Shown here: positions 15,124-22,947 of the stretch, one piece after another
Layout of the letters: each line of letters starts with the position of its first letter
Position numbering within the stretch: position 1 is the first letter of the stretch
Source: CAZRIT01 sp964600225
GTDB taxonomy: Bacteria > Bacillota > Clostridia > Christensenellales > CAG-138
Direction of reading: 5' to 3'
Assembly: GCA_964600225.1 (NCBI GenBank)
Contig: CAZRIT010000011.1
Coordinates: 1 to 38,386, forward strand
DNA: 38,386 nucleotides
The notes under the pieces: model-generated
Told to the model about the DNA's origin: nothing
Database searches by the model: none
What the model saw: the letters and a program-made list of their open reading frames with translations, nothing else
Position numbers and translations under genes: made by a program

Positions 15124-15990
15124 CTACCTGGTCAAAAACAGCACGCCGACGCAGTTGGGGCCACAGTGGGCACTGATGGTGCAGCTTGCGGTGGTGACGT
15201 GCACTTCCTCAAACGGCTGCAATTGCAGCACGGTCTCCTTAACCTGCTGCAACAGTGTCGGGTCGAGCGACGAATAGGTGATGAACACCCGATCGAGCAC
15301 GATATCGGTGCGGCCCTTCAATTGATCCTCGACATATTTGAGGACGGAGCGATCGAAGCGGCCGATGTACTTTTTGCCCACGACCATGCTGCCGTTGAGA
15401 TCGTTGCGTACCAGAATGGAGGGTTTGAGGGAAAGCACGTCCGCGCTGATGCGCGCAAGGCTGGAGCAGCGGCCGCCCGCATTCAAAAATTCCAGCGTGT
15501 CGAGCACAAAGCTGGCGCGCGTCCTGTCGGTCAAAGGCAAAAGCTCCTGGCAGATCTGTTCAAACGCCATCCCGCGCCTGATTCGTTCGCCCGCCTCGCA
15601 AACCAGCAGGCCAAAGCCCGTGGAGAGGTTGCGCGAATCGATGACGCACACCTTGCCGCCGAACGATTCTGCGGCGATGGCCGCATTTTGAAACGACGAG
15701 GAAAGGCCCGAGCCGATGGAGATGTGGATGACTTGATAGCCATCCTCGACAAACGGCTTGAAATAGGCCGCGTATTCTGCGGGGTTGATGGCCGCCGTGC
15801 GCGGAAGCAGCTTTTGCTCGCGCCATGCGGCAAACAAATCCTCGGAGGTAATATCCTTCCCGTCGGTGTACGAGCGCTCACCCAGCACGATGTGCAGCGG
15901 GAACAGGGAAACGCCGTAGCGCTGCTGCAGTTCGCTTCCGATATCGCAGGGCGTATCCGCACTGAGCAGGATCTTTGGGGTGTTCGGCAT
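15124..15990 (-). CDS. DegV family fatty-acid-binding protein
   Basis: 288 residues from ATG 15990; AGGAAAGG lies a rather long 13 bases upstream, but the protein aligns from KILLSADTPCDIG onward. Family hallmarks are the N-terminal SADTPCDI strand, TAAINPAEY, the ISIGSGLSSSFQNA lipid-head-group loop, and RCSSLARI in the C-terminal domain. By family knowledge DegV/FakB proteins bind a fatty acid for phosphorylation by FakA kinase before entry into phospholipid synthesis. No fakA is in the window. It has its own promoter, whose -35 overlaps the stop of the upstream transporter gene. Confidence 0.92.
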   Translation of the reverse strand: MPNTPKILLSADTPCDIGSELQQRYGVSLFPLHIVLGERSYTDGKDITSEDLFAAWREQKLLPRTAAINPAEYAAYFKPFVEDGYQVIHISIGSGLSSSFQNAAIAAESFGGKVCVIDSRNLSTGFGLLVCEAGERIRRGMAFEQICQELLPLTDRTRASFVLDTLEFLNAGGRCSSLARISADVLSLKPSILVRNDLNGSMVVGKKYIGRFDRSVLKYVEDQLKGRTDIVLDRVFITYSSLDPTLLQQVKETVLQLQPFEEVHVTTASCTISAHCGPNCVGVLFLTR

Positions 15991-16027
15991 GGGTTGACAG
16001 TCATCCTTTCCTAATGATATATAATCT

Positions 16028-16056
16028 ATCATATCATCTCGGCAGAGCTTCGTCAA
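16028..16056 (-). promoter_or_regulatory. Promoter of the DegV gene
   Basis: On the minus strand, TTGACG (16056-16051), a 17-base spacer and TATGAT (16033-16028). The -35 box overlaps the transporter TGA at 16055-16053. Confidence 0.75.
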
Positions 16057-17429
16057 TTCGCGTGCTCGCTGACGTCGCCGCGCGCCTCGAGCTCGGAGAC
16101 GATTTTGCCGTACATCTCGGCGTCGATTTTGTACTTGAAGCGGTATACAACATACCCCGCCAGTATGGAGATCATGGGGAGGATGAGCATGGCCAGCTTC
16201 ATAATCAACAGGCCTTGGTCGGTTACGGTATCGGGCGTGGCCTCGTTGATGCCCGACAGTACCAGCGTGTAGCCGATGATGCCCGTGCTGATGGCGCCGC
16301 CGATTTTGTTGATAAACGGCTGCATGGAAAACGTAATCGATTCGTTGCGTTTGCCCAGCTTCCATTGCCCGTACTCGATGGTATCGGCCAAGAACATCAG
16401 CATCAGTATCTGGATAAACGCCTCGCCGATGAAGATGAGCACGCCCGCAATGCCCAGCCCCAGCATGTGCATGGGCGAGAGGAAGAACAGCACATAGCCC
16501 ACCAGCACCAATACCGAGGCAAACGCGTACAGCCTGCCGCGCGAGAAGCGCCTGGCGAACGCGGGGAACACCGCCAGCGCCGATAGCTGCGATACCGCCA
16601 GCACCGCGGCAAACACGGAATACATATTTTCGTTTTTATAGGCGTACTTGAAAAAGTACACGCCAAAGCCCGTGGTGGTGGAGTAGCCGATCATAAACAG
16701 CGCCATGGCGATGGAGGTGTACAAGAGCTGATCGTTTTTAAACAGCACCGTGAACATATCCTTGAGCTTGGTTTTCTTTTCCTTTTTGAACGTGACGGCC
16801 GTTTCCCTGACGCCGAAAACCGTAATGGCCTGAAACGCCAGCATCAGGACGGCCAGTATCACGGCGAACACGAACCAGCCCTTGGTCAGGCTGCCCGTGA
16901 CCGCGCCCAGCGCATTGGTGATGGGCAAAATCAGCACCACCACGGCAAACATGCCCGCGCTTGCGCAGATACGCGCAAAGGAGCCCATCGACTCGCGCTT
17001 TTGTTGATCCAGCGTCAGCGACGGCAGCATGGAATAGTATGCAATGTCGTTGAGGCCGTAGGCGATATCCCAACCCAGATAGAACACCGCCATCAGCAGC
17101 ACATACCCGAGCCCCGTGAGCTTGAGATCGGTAAACATCAGCACCATGAATACGCTGCTTAACACCGCGCCGATGGTGATCCACGGCTTGAACTTGCCAA
17201 AGCGCCCCGAGGTATTGTCCACAATCACGCCCATGAACGGGTCGTTGACGGCGTCGAATATGCGCAGAATCAGCAGCATCGTCGTCATCATCAAAAGCGT
17301 TTTGTCGGATAGCTGCAGCACCTCGGTCAGATAGGTCATCAGGTACATGCTCACCATCGTGTAGAACATGTCGCGGCCGACCGTGCCCAGCCCAAAGCAG
17401 TATTTGTTCCTGCGGTCAATGGATTTCAT
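16053..17429 (-). CDS. GPH family (glycoside-pentoside-hexuronide:cation) symporter, MFS superfamily
   Basis: 458 residues from ATG 17429, with GGGAGA seven bases upstream; a TTG at 17444 overlaps that site. Twelve membrane segments are expected. The N-terminal part has the GPH hallmark RIFDAVNDPFMGVIVDNT followed by GRFGKFKPWI, where the acidic and basic residues contribute to cation coupling in MelB-like carriers. A hydrophilic central loop holds KKEKKTKLKDMF. It imports a sugar or glycoside with Na+ or H+. No glycosidase or sugar kinase is adjacent, so the substrate is open. It lies 54 bases after the coiled-coil protein gene and may share its promoter. Confidence 0.92.
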   Translation of the reverse strand: MKSIDRRNKYCFGLGTVGRDMFYTMVSMYLMTYLTEVLQLSDKTLLMMTTMLLILRIFDAVNDPFMGVIVDNTSGRFGKFKPWITIGAVLSSVFMVLMFTDLKLTGLGYVLLMAVFYLGWDIAYGLNDIAYYSMLPSLTLDQQKRESMGSFARICASAGMFAVVVLILPITNALGAVTGSLTKGWFVFAVILAVLMLAFQAITVFGVRETAVTFKKEKKTKLKDMFTVLFKNDQLLYTSIAMALFMIGYSTTTGFGVYFFKYAYKNENMYSVFAAVLAVSQLSALAVFPAFARRFSRGRLYAFASVLVLVGYVLFFLSPMHMLGLGIAGVLIFIGEAFIQILMLMFLADTIEYGQWKLGKRNESITFSMQPFINKIGGAISTGIIGYTLVLSGINEATPDTVTDQGLLIMKLAMLILPMISILAGYVVYRFKYKIDAEMYGKIVSELEARGDVSEHAN

Positions 17430-17450
17430 ATCGTTTTCTCCCAATCATGA

Positions 17451-17463
17451 TGATACGGTATCA
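17451..17463. promoter_or_regulatory. Small palindrome upstream of the symporter
   Basis: TGATAC-G-GTATCA is a perfect 13-base dyad, 22-34 bases upstream of the symporter ATG. It could be an operator or an RNA hairpin near the ribosome-binding site. Short enough to be chance. Confidence 0.25.
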
Positions 17464-17483
17464 CAAACGGGTATGCGCGGCCT

Positions 17484-17999
17484 TCAGTTGCTTTTGCCGA
17501 ACAGCTTTGCCAGCGGCGCAACGGTATCGTTGAGGTTTTTGATGGCGGTGTTGAGGGTGCCGACGTCCAACTCGCCAAGCTGCTTGACGGAAACCTGCAA
17601 CTGCGTGATGGCGGTGTTGAGCGATGCCACATCCAGCGTTTCCAGCACCTGCATGGCGTCGCTGACGTCGGAAAGCGATTGGGTGGCGTCGGCAATGAAC
17701 CCGTCGACGTCGGTGGAAAGTTTTTCCAGGTCGACCGCCTGCAGCTTGACGATGACCGTCTGCGCCTCGGTGACGGCAAGGCTGAGCTTTGGCACCAGCA
17801 GCGCGCACGTCAGCACCGCCACGGCGGCCACGATTGCCAAAAACACAACGCACAGCCGCATGAGCCTGAGCCGCTTTTTGTCGCGCGCCTGCTGCTCGAC
17901 GGCGTGCAGATACAGTTCCTTTACATAATCGATGGTTTGATATGCGTCCTGCGCGGCGTCTGCGGGCGGGACGGAGATGGCGCCTGCGTAATTTTCCAT
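17484..17999 (-). CDS. Uncharacterised single-pass membrane protein with helical repeats
   Basis: 171 residues from ATG 17999, GGGGAG six bases upstream. I do not recognise a family. A cytoplasmic N-terminus (about 1-46, ending KKRLRLMRL) precedes one membrane segment (about 47-69), then a roughly 100-residue extracytoplasmic region with regular hydrophobic spacing typical of coiled coil. Two imperfect repeats, about LDVASLNTAITQLQ and LDVGTLNTAIKNLN, occur near the end. The pattern recalls methyl-accepting-protein-like or membrane-tethered adaptor helices without a signalling domain. It has its own promoter and precedes the symporter by 54 bases. Confidence 0.75.
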   Translation of the reverse strand: MENYAGAISVPPADAAQDAYQTIDYVKELYLHAVEQQARDKKRLRLMRLCVVFLAIVAAVAVLTCALLVPKLSLAVTEAQTVIVKLQAVDLEKLSTDVDGFIADATQSLSDVSDAMQVLETLDVASLNTAITQLQVSVKQLGELDVGTLNTAIKNLNDTVAPLAKLFGKSN

Positions 18000-18033
18000 A
18001 AATTACTCCCCTCAAATCACTCCGATTTTTCTA

Positions 18034-18063
18034 ACTATAACACAGAATAGATACGGAATACAA
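18034..18063 (-). promoter_or_regulatory. Promoter of the coiled-coil membrane protein gene
   Basis: On the minus strand, TTGTAT (18063-18058), an 18-base spacer and TATAGT (18039-18034). Confidence 0.6.
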
Positions 18064-18122
18064 ATCCGTTCGCGGTCAGGCGTGCGCGCGCCAAGCGGCA
18101 TGGCGAAACATGAAAATTGCTG

Positions 18123-18151
18123 TTGACAAGGCGCGCGAGCGGTCGTATGAT
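18123..18151 (+). promoter_or_regulatory. Promoter of the Fe-S assembly operon
   Basis: TTGACA at 18123-18128, a 17-base spacer and TATGAT at 18146-18151. The Rrf2 gene starts 37 bases downstream. No obvious palindrome covers it. Confidence 0.8.
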
Positions 18152-18188
18152 GCCATTGAAAAGACAAGTAAAAAAGTAGGGATTAGGA

Positions 18189-18638
18189 ATGAAGCTGTCC
18201 ACAAGAAGCAGATACGGGCTCAAGGCCGCGGTGGACCTGGCCGTATGCTATGGCGAGGGCCCCGTGCCGCTGCCGCAGCTTGCGGGGTTACAGGGGATAT
18301 CCGAGGCGTATCTGGAGCAGCTGCTCAATCGGCTGAAAAAGGGCGGTATCATCGAAACGGTGCGCGGGGTATCGGGAGGCTATGCGCTGTGCCGCGCGCC
18401 CGAGGATGTCTCCGTGGAGGAGGTGCTCTCGGCCCTGGAAGGGTCGACGGCGGTGGTAGACTGCGTGGATACGGAATCCAACGGCTGCAAAAATGCCTGC
18501 ACCTGCTCGGCACGGCCGCTGTTTTTACGCTTACAGAACAAAATCAACGATGTGCTGTCGGCCACGTCGCTGAAGGAGCTGGCCGACGACTATATCGAGC
18601 AAAAGAGGCGACTGCAACATGCAACGGGTATATCTTGA
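18189..18638 (+). CDS. Rrf2 family transcriptional regulator (IscR-like)
   Basis: 149 residues, ATG 18189. Winged-helix N-terminus MKLSTRSRYGLKAAVDLA with the recognition helix near SEAYLEQLLNRLKKGGII and wing VRGVSGGYAL. The cysteine cluster Cys92, Cys100, Cys104, Cys106 (CVDTESNGCKNACTC) matches the [2Fe-2S]-ligating segment of IscR-type regulators, with slightly different spacing. By family knowledge it senses Fe-S status and controls the cluster-assembly operon. The gene overlaps the following cysteine desulfurase by 20 bases, which fits operon-level feedback. Confidence 0.92.
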   Translation: MKLSTRSRYGLKAAVDLAVCYGEGPVPLPQLAGLQGISEAYLEQLLNRLKKGGIIETVRGVSGGYALCRAPEDVSVEEVLSALEGSTAVVDCVDTESNGCKNACTCSARPLFLRLQNKINDVLSATSLKELADDYIEQKRRLQHATGIS

Positions 18639-19788
18639 CAATGCGGCGACCACCATGGTTCGCCCCGAGGTGGTTGAGGCGATGCTGCCTGCGTTTACAA
18701 CCCACTACGGCAACCCTTCCAGCCTGCATGGCTATGCGCGCGACGCGGCCAAGCTGATCGACATGGCCCGCGTGCAGACGGCCAAGGCGCTTGGCGCGGA
18801 GCCGAACGAAATCCTGTTCACGGGCGGCGGCACGGAATCGGACAACACGGTTTTGCGCGGCGTGGCGGCGGCCAACGCCAAAAAGGGCAAGCACATCATC
18901 ACAACGGCTGTGGAGCATCATGCCATCCTGCACACGCTGGAGGCCATGGAGCAGGAAGGCGTTGCGGAGGCGACGGTGCTGCCCGTGGACGAATACGGGC
19001 GGGTGACGGCCGCGCAGGTGAAAGCGGCCATTCGGCCCGATACGATCCTCGTTTCGGTCATGTTTGCCAACAACGAGGTCGGCACCATCATGCCCATTGC
19101 CGAAATCGGCCAAGTGTGCCGCGATGCGGGCGTGCTGTTCCATACCGACGCCGTGCAGGCGGTGGGGCATGTGCCCATCGACGTACACAGTATGCACATC
19201 GACCTGCTTTCGCTTTCGGCGCACAAGTTCCACGGCCCCAAGGGCGTGGGCGCGCTGTATATCCGCAAGGGCGTGCGCGTCCCCGCGTTCATCCTTGGCG
19301 GCGGGCAGGAGAAGCACCGCCGCGCGGGCACGGAAAACGTGCCGGGCATCGTTGGCCTGGGCGCCGCCATCGAGATCATGACGCGCGAGCTGGATCAAAA
19401 CGCCGCCAAAATGACGGCTCTGCGCGACCGCATGATACGGGAGATTGCGCGCACCATTCCCGATGTCAAACTCAACGGCCACCCGACCGAGCGGCTACCC
19501 AACAACGTCAATTTCAGCATCCGCTTCATCGAGGGCGAGTCGATCCTGCTGATGCTCGATCTCAACGGCATCGCCGCATCCAGCGGCTCGGCGTGCACCT
19601 CGGGCTCGCTCGACCCGTCGCATGTGCTGCTGGCCATGGGCTTAAAACACGAGGTGGCGCACGGATCGCTGCGCATGACGCTTTCGGAATACACAACCGA
19701 CCAAGAGATCGATTATGTATTGGAAATACTGCCCCAAATCGTACAAAAACTGCGCGACATGTCGCCGCTGTATCAAAAAGGAGAGTAA
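18619..19788 (+). CDS. Cysteine desulfurase (NifS/IscS type)
   Basis: 389 residues, ATG 18619 inside the 3' end of the Rrf2 gene. A PLP-dependent class V aminotransferase: N-terminus VYLDNAATT, PLP lysine Lys203 in SAHKFHGPKG, and catalytic Cys326 in the SGSACTSGSLDPSHVL loop, the long mobile loop of group I (NifS/IscS) enzymes. It takes sulfur from cysteine, leaving alanine, and hands persulfide to the scaffold encoded two bases downstream. The Rrf2-NifS-NifU order is the usual clostridial housekeeping Fe-S system. IscS-like rather than SufS-like. Confidence 0.96.
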   Translation: MQRVYLDNAATTMVRPEVVEAMLPAFTTHYGNPSSLHGYARDAAKLIDMARVQTAKALGAEPNEILFTGGGTESDNTVLRGVAAANAKKGKHIITTAVEHHAILHTLEAMEQEGVAEATVLPVDEYGRVTAAQVKAAIRPDTILVSVMFANNEVGTIMPIAEIGQVCRDAGVLFHTDAVQAVGHVPIDVHSMHIDLLSLSAHKFHGPKGVGALYIRKGVRVPAFILGGGQEKHRRAGTENVPGIVGLGAAIEIMTRELDQNAAKMTALRDRMIREIARTIPDVKLNGHPTERLPNNVNFSIRFIEGESILLMLDLNGIAASSGSACTSGSLDPSHVLLAMGLKHEVAHGSLRMTLSEYTTDQEIDYVLEILPQIVQKLRDMSPLYQKGE

Positions 19789-19790
19789 CG

Positions 19791-20183
19791 ATGTATACCC
19801 AAAAGGTGATGGATCATTTTCAAAACCCGCGCAATGTGGGCGAGATTGAAGGGGCCAGCGGCGTGGGCACCGTCGGCAACGCCAAGTGCGGCGACATTAT
19901 GCAGATTTCCCTCAAGGTCAACGAGGAAACGGGTGTGATCGAGGACGTCAAATTCAAAACGTTCGGCTGCGGCGCGGCCGTGGCGACATCCTCCATGGCC
20001 ACCGAGATGATCAAGGGCAAGACCGTGGACGAGGCGCTTGCGCTGACCAATGCGGCCGTCGTGGAGGCGCTGGAAGGGCTGCCGCCGCAAAAGATTCACT
20101 GCTCGGTGCTGGCCGAGGAAGCCGTCAAGGCCGCCATCGACGATTACAAGGCGAAAAAGGCCGCGTCGGAAAGCAAAAAATAA
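19791..20183 (+). CDS. NifU/IscU-like Fe-S cluster assembly scaffold
   Basis: 130 residues, ATG 19791, two bases after the desulfurase stop, with AAGGAGAG upstream. It is the IscU N-terminal-type domain only, with the three cluster-ligand cysteines Cys33, Cys60 and Cys104 plus Asp35 (AKCGD). The C-terminal NifU domain of full-length NifU is absent, as is usual in Bacillota. It assembles [2Fe-2S]/[4Fe-4S] clusters with sulfur from the desulfurase. The tail is a short Lys/Ser stretch. Confidence 0.95.
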   Translation: MYTQKVMDHFQNPRNVGEIEGASGVGTVGNAKCGDIMQISLKVNEETGVIEDVKFKTFGCGAAVATSSMATEMIKGKTVDEALALTNAAVVEALEGLPPQKIHCSVLAEEAVKAAIDDYKAKKAASESKK

Positions 20184-20253
20184 CAGCGATCCTGTCGGAT
20201 AGCCATCCTGCTGCACGCCGATACTAAGGTGGAAGAAATGTGAGGTGAGCAGT

Positions 20254-20424
20254 ATGAAGACGCTCTCGATAGGACTCGGCATGCTGGCAGGCGCTGCCAT
20301 CACGCTGACGGTCGTCAATTCCATGTATCCCGATGTGCCAAGGCGTATGGCGCGCGATGGCAAACGGTTTGCGCGTACCACAAGGCGTACCGTGGATGAC
20401 ATTGGCGACATGATGGAAAAATGA
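20254..20424 (+). CDS. Small membrane-anchored basic protein
   Basis: 56 residues, ATG 20254 with GAGGTGA five bases upstream, TGA at 20422. An N-terminal hydrophobic segment (about residues 4-22, GLGMLAGAAITLTVV) is followed by an Arg/Lys-rich amphipathic tail (RRMARDGKRF, RTTRRTVDD). Short clostridial proteins of the same design are common, but I know of no assigned function. It follows the scaffold gene by 70 bases and ends at a terminator, so it may be the last gene of the Fe-S operon. Confidence 0.7.
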   Translation: MKTLSIGLGMLAGAAITLTVVNSMYPDVPRRMARDGKRFARTTRRTVDDIGDMMEK

Positions 20425-20433
20425 GCGAAAACG

Positions 20434-20464
20434 AAGGGACGGCGGCAACGCCGTCCTTTCGTTT
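20434..20464 (+). terminator. Intrinsic terminator after the Fe-S operon
   Basis: GGACGGCG (20437-20444), GCAA tetraloop, CGCCGTCC (20449-20456), extended by three outer pairs, then TTTCGTTT. Confidence 0.75.
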
Positions 20465-20512
20465 ATGGGAGCATTTCACGAAATGCCACAGCGAATCCGT
20501 CCCCGAATACGA

Positions 20513-20542
20513 TTGACAGCGGGCGGGGAAGGATGGTACATT
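20513..20542 (+). promoter_or_regulatory. Promoter of the GNAT gene, predicted leaderless
   Basis: TTGACA (20513-20518), an 18-base spacer ending TGG, and TACATT (20537-20542): an extended -10. The expected start site, seven bases on, is A20549 of the ATG. Confidence 0.65.
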
Positions 20543-20548
20543 CTATGC

Positions 20549-20962
20549 ATGGATATTTCCATTCGACAGGGCCTTTCCCAAATGGACATGGACGCCGTGA
20601 TCGGGCTGCTTTGCCAGACCTATTGGTGGAGCGGTTATACCGATGCGCCCGATCGGATCCGCCGCGCGGCGGCGCATTCGGCGCTGCTGGTGGGCGCGTT
20701 TCTGCCCGACGGGCGGCAGATCGGCTTTGTGCGCGTGGTGTCCGATTTTGTGAGGATTGCGTACATTGCGGATGTGGTCGTGTGTGCGGATTGCCGCAGG
20801 CGGGGCGTTGCAAAGGCCATGCTGCGCTATGTCGTGGAGAGCGAGACGCTGCGCGACGTGGGCAAGTTCCTGCTGATTACGGGGGATGCGCACGGGTTTT
20901 ACGAGCGGGCGGGCTTTCATGTGACCACGCGCGGCGGCGACTATATGGAGTTGAAGCGATAG
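20549..20962 (+). CDS. GNAT family N-acetyltransferase
   Basis: 137 residues from ATG 20549. The frame continues upstream across the promoter but those residues are unlike the family. The acetyl-CoA pyrophosphate loop is RRRGVAKA at 83-90, in the expected place after beta-4 (YIADVVVCADCRRRG), and the C-terminal FYERAGF at 117-123 is the usual GNAT motif B. It acetylates an unknown small molecule or protein N-terminus in the cytoplasm. No Shine-Dalgarno is present; see the promoter entry. Confidence 0.88.
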   Translation: MDISIRQGLSQMDMDAVIGLLCQTYWWSGYTDAPDRIRRAAAHSALLVGAFLPDGRQIGFVRVVSDFVRIAYIADVVVCADCRRRGVAKAMLRYVVESETLRDVGKFLLITGDAHGFYERAGFHVTTRGGDYMELKR

Positions 20963-21029
20963 ACGGCTTTCGGCTGCGGGTTTCGATACGGGCCTGCCCC
21001 GAGCGCCGATTTTTTGTAAGGAGACGGGT

Positions 21030-21956
21030 ATGAAGAAGGGGAGCGGATACATCTATTTCATTCTGGCGGGTCTGTTGTGGGGCACGGTCGGGTTCTTTGT
21101 GCGGCGGCTGAACGCGGCGGGCTTTTCCTCCATGCAGGTGGTGGCGGCGCGCTCGGTGGTCAGCTTTGTCATCATGCTGGCCATCGTGTTGATACGCAAT
21201 CCCAGGGCGGCCGTCATCCGATTGCGCGATATTTGGATGTTCATCGGCACGGGCATTGTATCTGTGGCGGCGTTTAGCTGGTGCTACTTTTCCTGCATGC
21301 AGGAAACGACGCTGTCGGTGGCGTGCATTCTGATGTATTCCAGCCCCGTGTTTGCGGCGATTCTGGCCGCGCTCATATTCAAGGAGCGCATGGACAGGCG
21401 CACGCTCGTTGCGCTGGTGATGGCGTTTACGGGCTGCGTGATCGTAACGGGCATCTGGCTGGACGACCTGAGCGTGGTCTCGGGCGTGGGGATTCTCCTG
21501 GGCGTGCTGTGCGGCTTCTTTTATGCGTTGTACAGCATATTCTCCCGCTTTGCGCTGGTGCGCTACGATACGTTTACCATCAACCTCTATTCCTATCTGC
21601 TCACGGCCATTGCCACGCTGCCCTTTGCCAGGCCCGCGCAGATGGTTTCCGTCGTGGCTGCGGACCCCAAGCTGTTGATCTACCTGCTGGGCGTTGCGGT
21701 GTTTACGGTGATACTGCCGTACCTGCTGTTTACGCAGGGGCTGAAGAAGGTGGAGATCGGGCTTGCGTATATCCTGACGACGGTAGAGATACTGGCCGTG
21801 CTGTTCTTCTCGGTGGTGGTATTTCAAGAACCCTTCACCTGGTACAATCTCATCGGGTCGCTGCTGGTGGTATCGGCGGTCATTTTACTGTCGGTCAAGG
21901 GCAAGCAAAAAAACGCGCCCGACGCGCCCGATGCGGCGCTGCTGGAAAAGACTTGA
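21030..21956 (+). CDS. EamA/DMT family transporter
   Basis: 308 residues, ATG 21030 with AAGGAG eight bases upstream. Ten predicted membrane segments in two EamA repeats: the first starts YIYFILAGLLWGTVGFFVRR, the second GVGILLGVLCGFFYALYSIF, each with the characteristic small-residue helix and a proline/charged end. A drug/metabolite exporter of the RhaT/YdcZ-like superfamily; the substrate is unknown. The C-terminal tail is short and cytoplasmic. Its stop overlaps the -35 box of the yajC promoter. Confidence 0.92.
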   Translation: MKKGSGYIYFILAGLLWGTVGFFVRRLNAAGFSSMQVVAARSVVSFVIMLAIVLIRNPRAAVIRLRDIWMFIGTGIVSVAAFSWCYFSCMQETTLSVACILMYSSPVFAAILAALIFKERMDRRTLVALVMAFTGCVIVTGIWLDDLSVVSGVGILLGVLCGFFYALYSIFSRFALVRYDTFTINLYSYLLTAIATLPFARPAQMVSVVAADPKLLIYLLGVAVFTVILPYLLFTQGLKKVEIGLAYILTTVEILAVLFFSVVVFQEPFTWYNLIGSLLVVSAVILLSVKGKQKNAPDAPDAALLEKT

Positions 21957-21981
21957 CGCAACGGTCAATATTCGATAAACT
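21953..21981 (+). promoter_or_regulatory. Promoter of yajC
   Basis: TTGACG at 21953-21958, a 17-base spacer and TAAACT at 21976-21981. The -35 overlaps the EamA stop at 21954-21956. Confidence 0.6.
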
Positions 21982-22026
21982 GTGTCTACATGACAAATAT
22001 TTTTAATTGAAAGGGATTTTACTATT

Positions 22027-22380
22027 ATGCCTTCTGGTCTTTTCGGTGGCGGCGCAGGCTCCGCCGCATCCGGCACAGCCGCCGCGGGCGGCGGTTCCTC
22101 GTTCATCATCCTGATCGTTATCATGGTGGCCATGTTTGCCATCATGATCATCCCGCAGCGCAAGCGCGAAAAGAAGGTCAAGGCCATGCTGGCCGCGCTG
22201 AAAACGGGCGATCGCGTACGCACCATCGGCGGCATCTACGGCACCATCGGCTCCATCAAGGATGATGTGGTCGTGCTGCTGGTCGGCCCCGACAAGGTCA
22301 AGCTTGTGTTTGCGCGCGGCGCCATTGCACAGGTGGAGGAAGCGGGCGTGGAAAACACCATGACCGAGGAAATCAAATAA
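22027..22380 (+). CDS. yajC: Preprotein translocase subunit YajC
   Basis: 117 residues, ATG 22027, GAAAGGG upstream. A Gly/Ala/Ser-rich N-terminus precedes one membrane segment (about 25-43) and the conserved PQRKREKKVKAML, then the soluble domain with LKTGDRVRTIGGIYGTI. YajC is an accessory of the SecDF-SecYEG translocon, but SecD/SecF are not in the window. The N-terminal glycine-rich lead is longer than in many YajC proteins. The gene ends 23 bases before a strong terminator that is part of a duplication. Confidence 0.93.
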   Translation: MPSGLFGGGAGSAASGTAAAGGGSSFIILIVIMVAMFAIMIIPQRKREKKVKAMLAALKTGDRVRTIGGIYGTIGSIKDDVVVLLVGPDKVKLVFARGAIAQVEEAGVENTMTEEIK

Positions 22381-22399
22381 ACCTCCGATTCCAAACAAA

Positions 22400-22480
22400 C
22401 GATATGCCCGCCATCCACCGATGGCGGGCATGTTTTTTATCAACCGATATTCCGCTCGGCCGCCGATGGCGGGCATATTT
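22400..22480 (+). repeat. 45-base tandem duplication of the yajC terminator
   Basis: CGATAT (22400-22405 and 22445-22450) and CCGATGGCGGGCAT (22418-22431 and 22463-22476) recur with the same 45-base offset. The segment between them, the left arm of the second copy, has diverged and no longer pairs with its own right arm. Confidence 0.6.
22404..22439 (+). terminator. Intrinsic terminator of yajC
   Basis: ATGCCCGCCAT (22404-22414), loop CCACCG, ATGGCGGGCAT (22421-22431), then GTTTTTTA. A second copy of the right arm at 22466-22476 could pair with the same left arm. Confidence 0.85.
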
Positions 22481-22535
22481 TGCCGTGCCGAGGACTATGA
22501 TGTTACGGGACAAACAAGTTTGCGGAGGTGGAAGC

Positions 22536-22946
22536 GTGGCATACGGCAACAGGCGAAAGCGGGCGGATTCCCCGCTGTTGATTTGGAAGGCGGCGGTGCT
22601 GGCCGCGGTCATGACGGCGGTGCTGGTGCTGCTGTTGGCGCTGTCGCTCAAGTGGGAGTGGCTGGGTGTCTCCCACATCCGCATCGTCAACACCCTCATC
22701 AAGGCGCTCTCGGCCTGCTTTGCGGGCTTTGTCGTATCCCATGGCCGCTACCGCCGCCTGTGGCTGGTTGCGGGGCTTGCGGGGGTCATTTACATCGCAG
22801 CGTCGTTTGCGGTGTTCGGCATCCTGAACGGGAGCTTCCGCGTGAGCGTGAGCAACCTTTCGGATGTGCTGATGGCGTTTGCGTGCAGCGCCTGCACAAG
22901 CCTCATCGTCAAAACCCTGCGGGAGCGCGCCGCGCAAAACGCCTGA
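22536..22946 (+). CDS. TIGR04086 (YrzE-like) family membrane protein
   Basis: 136 residues from GTG 22536, with GGAGGTGG four bases upstream. A longer reading from 22404 would run through the terminator and is rejected. Four hydrophobic segments are visible (KAAVLAAVMTAVLVLLLAL, then KALSACFAGFVV, WLVAGLAGVIYIAASFAVF, and a C-terminal one). Size, topology and position right after yajC match the YrzE/TIGR04086 family of Bacillota. No function is established. It stands downstream of a terminator, so its expression may depend on read-through. Confidence 0.8.
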   Translation: MAYGNRRKRADSPLLIWKAAVLAAVMTAVLVLLLALSLKWEWLGVSHIRIVNTLIKALSACFAGFVVSHGRYRRLWLVAGLAGVIYIAASFAVFGILNGSFRVSVSNLSDVLMAFACSACTSLIVKTLRERAAQNA

Positions 22947-22947
22947 C

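Noticed and set aside
22404..22535. ATG 22404 as start of the YrzE-like gene
   Set aside because: The added 44 residues translate the yajC terminator repeat; GTG 22536 has a proper ribosome-binding site.
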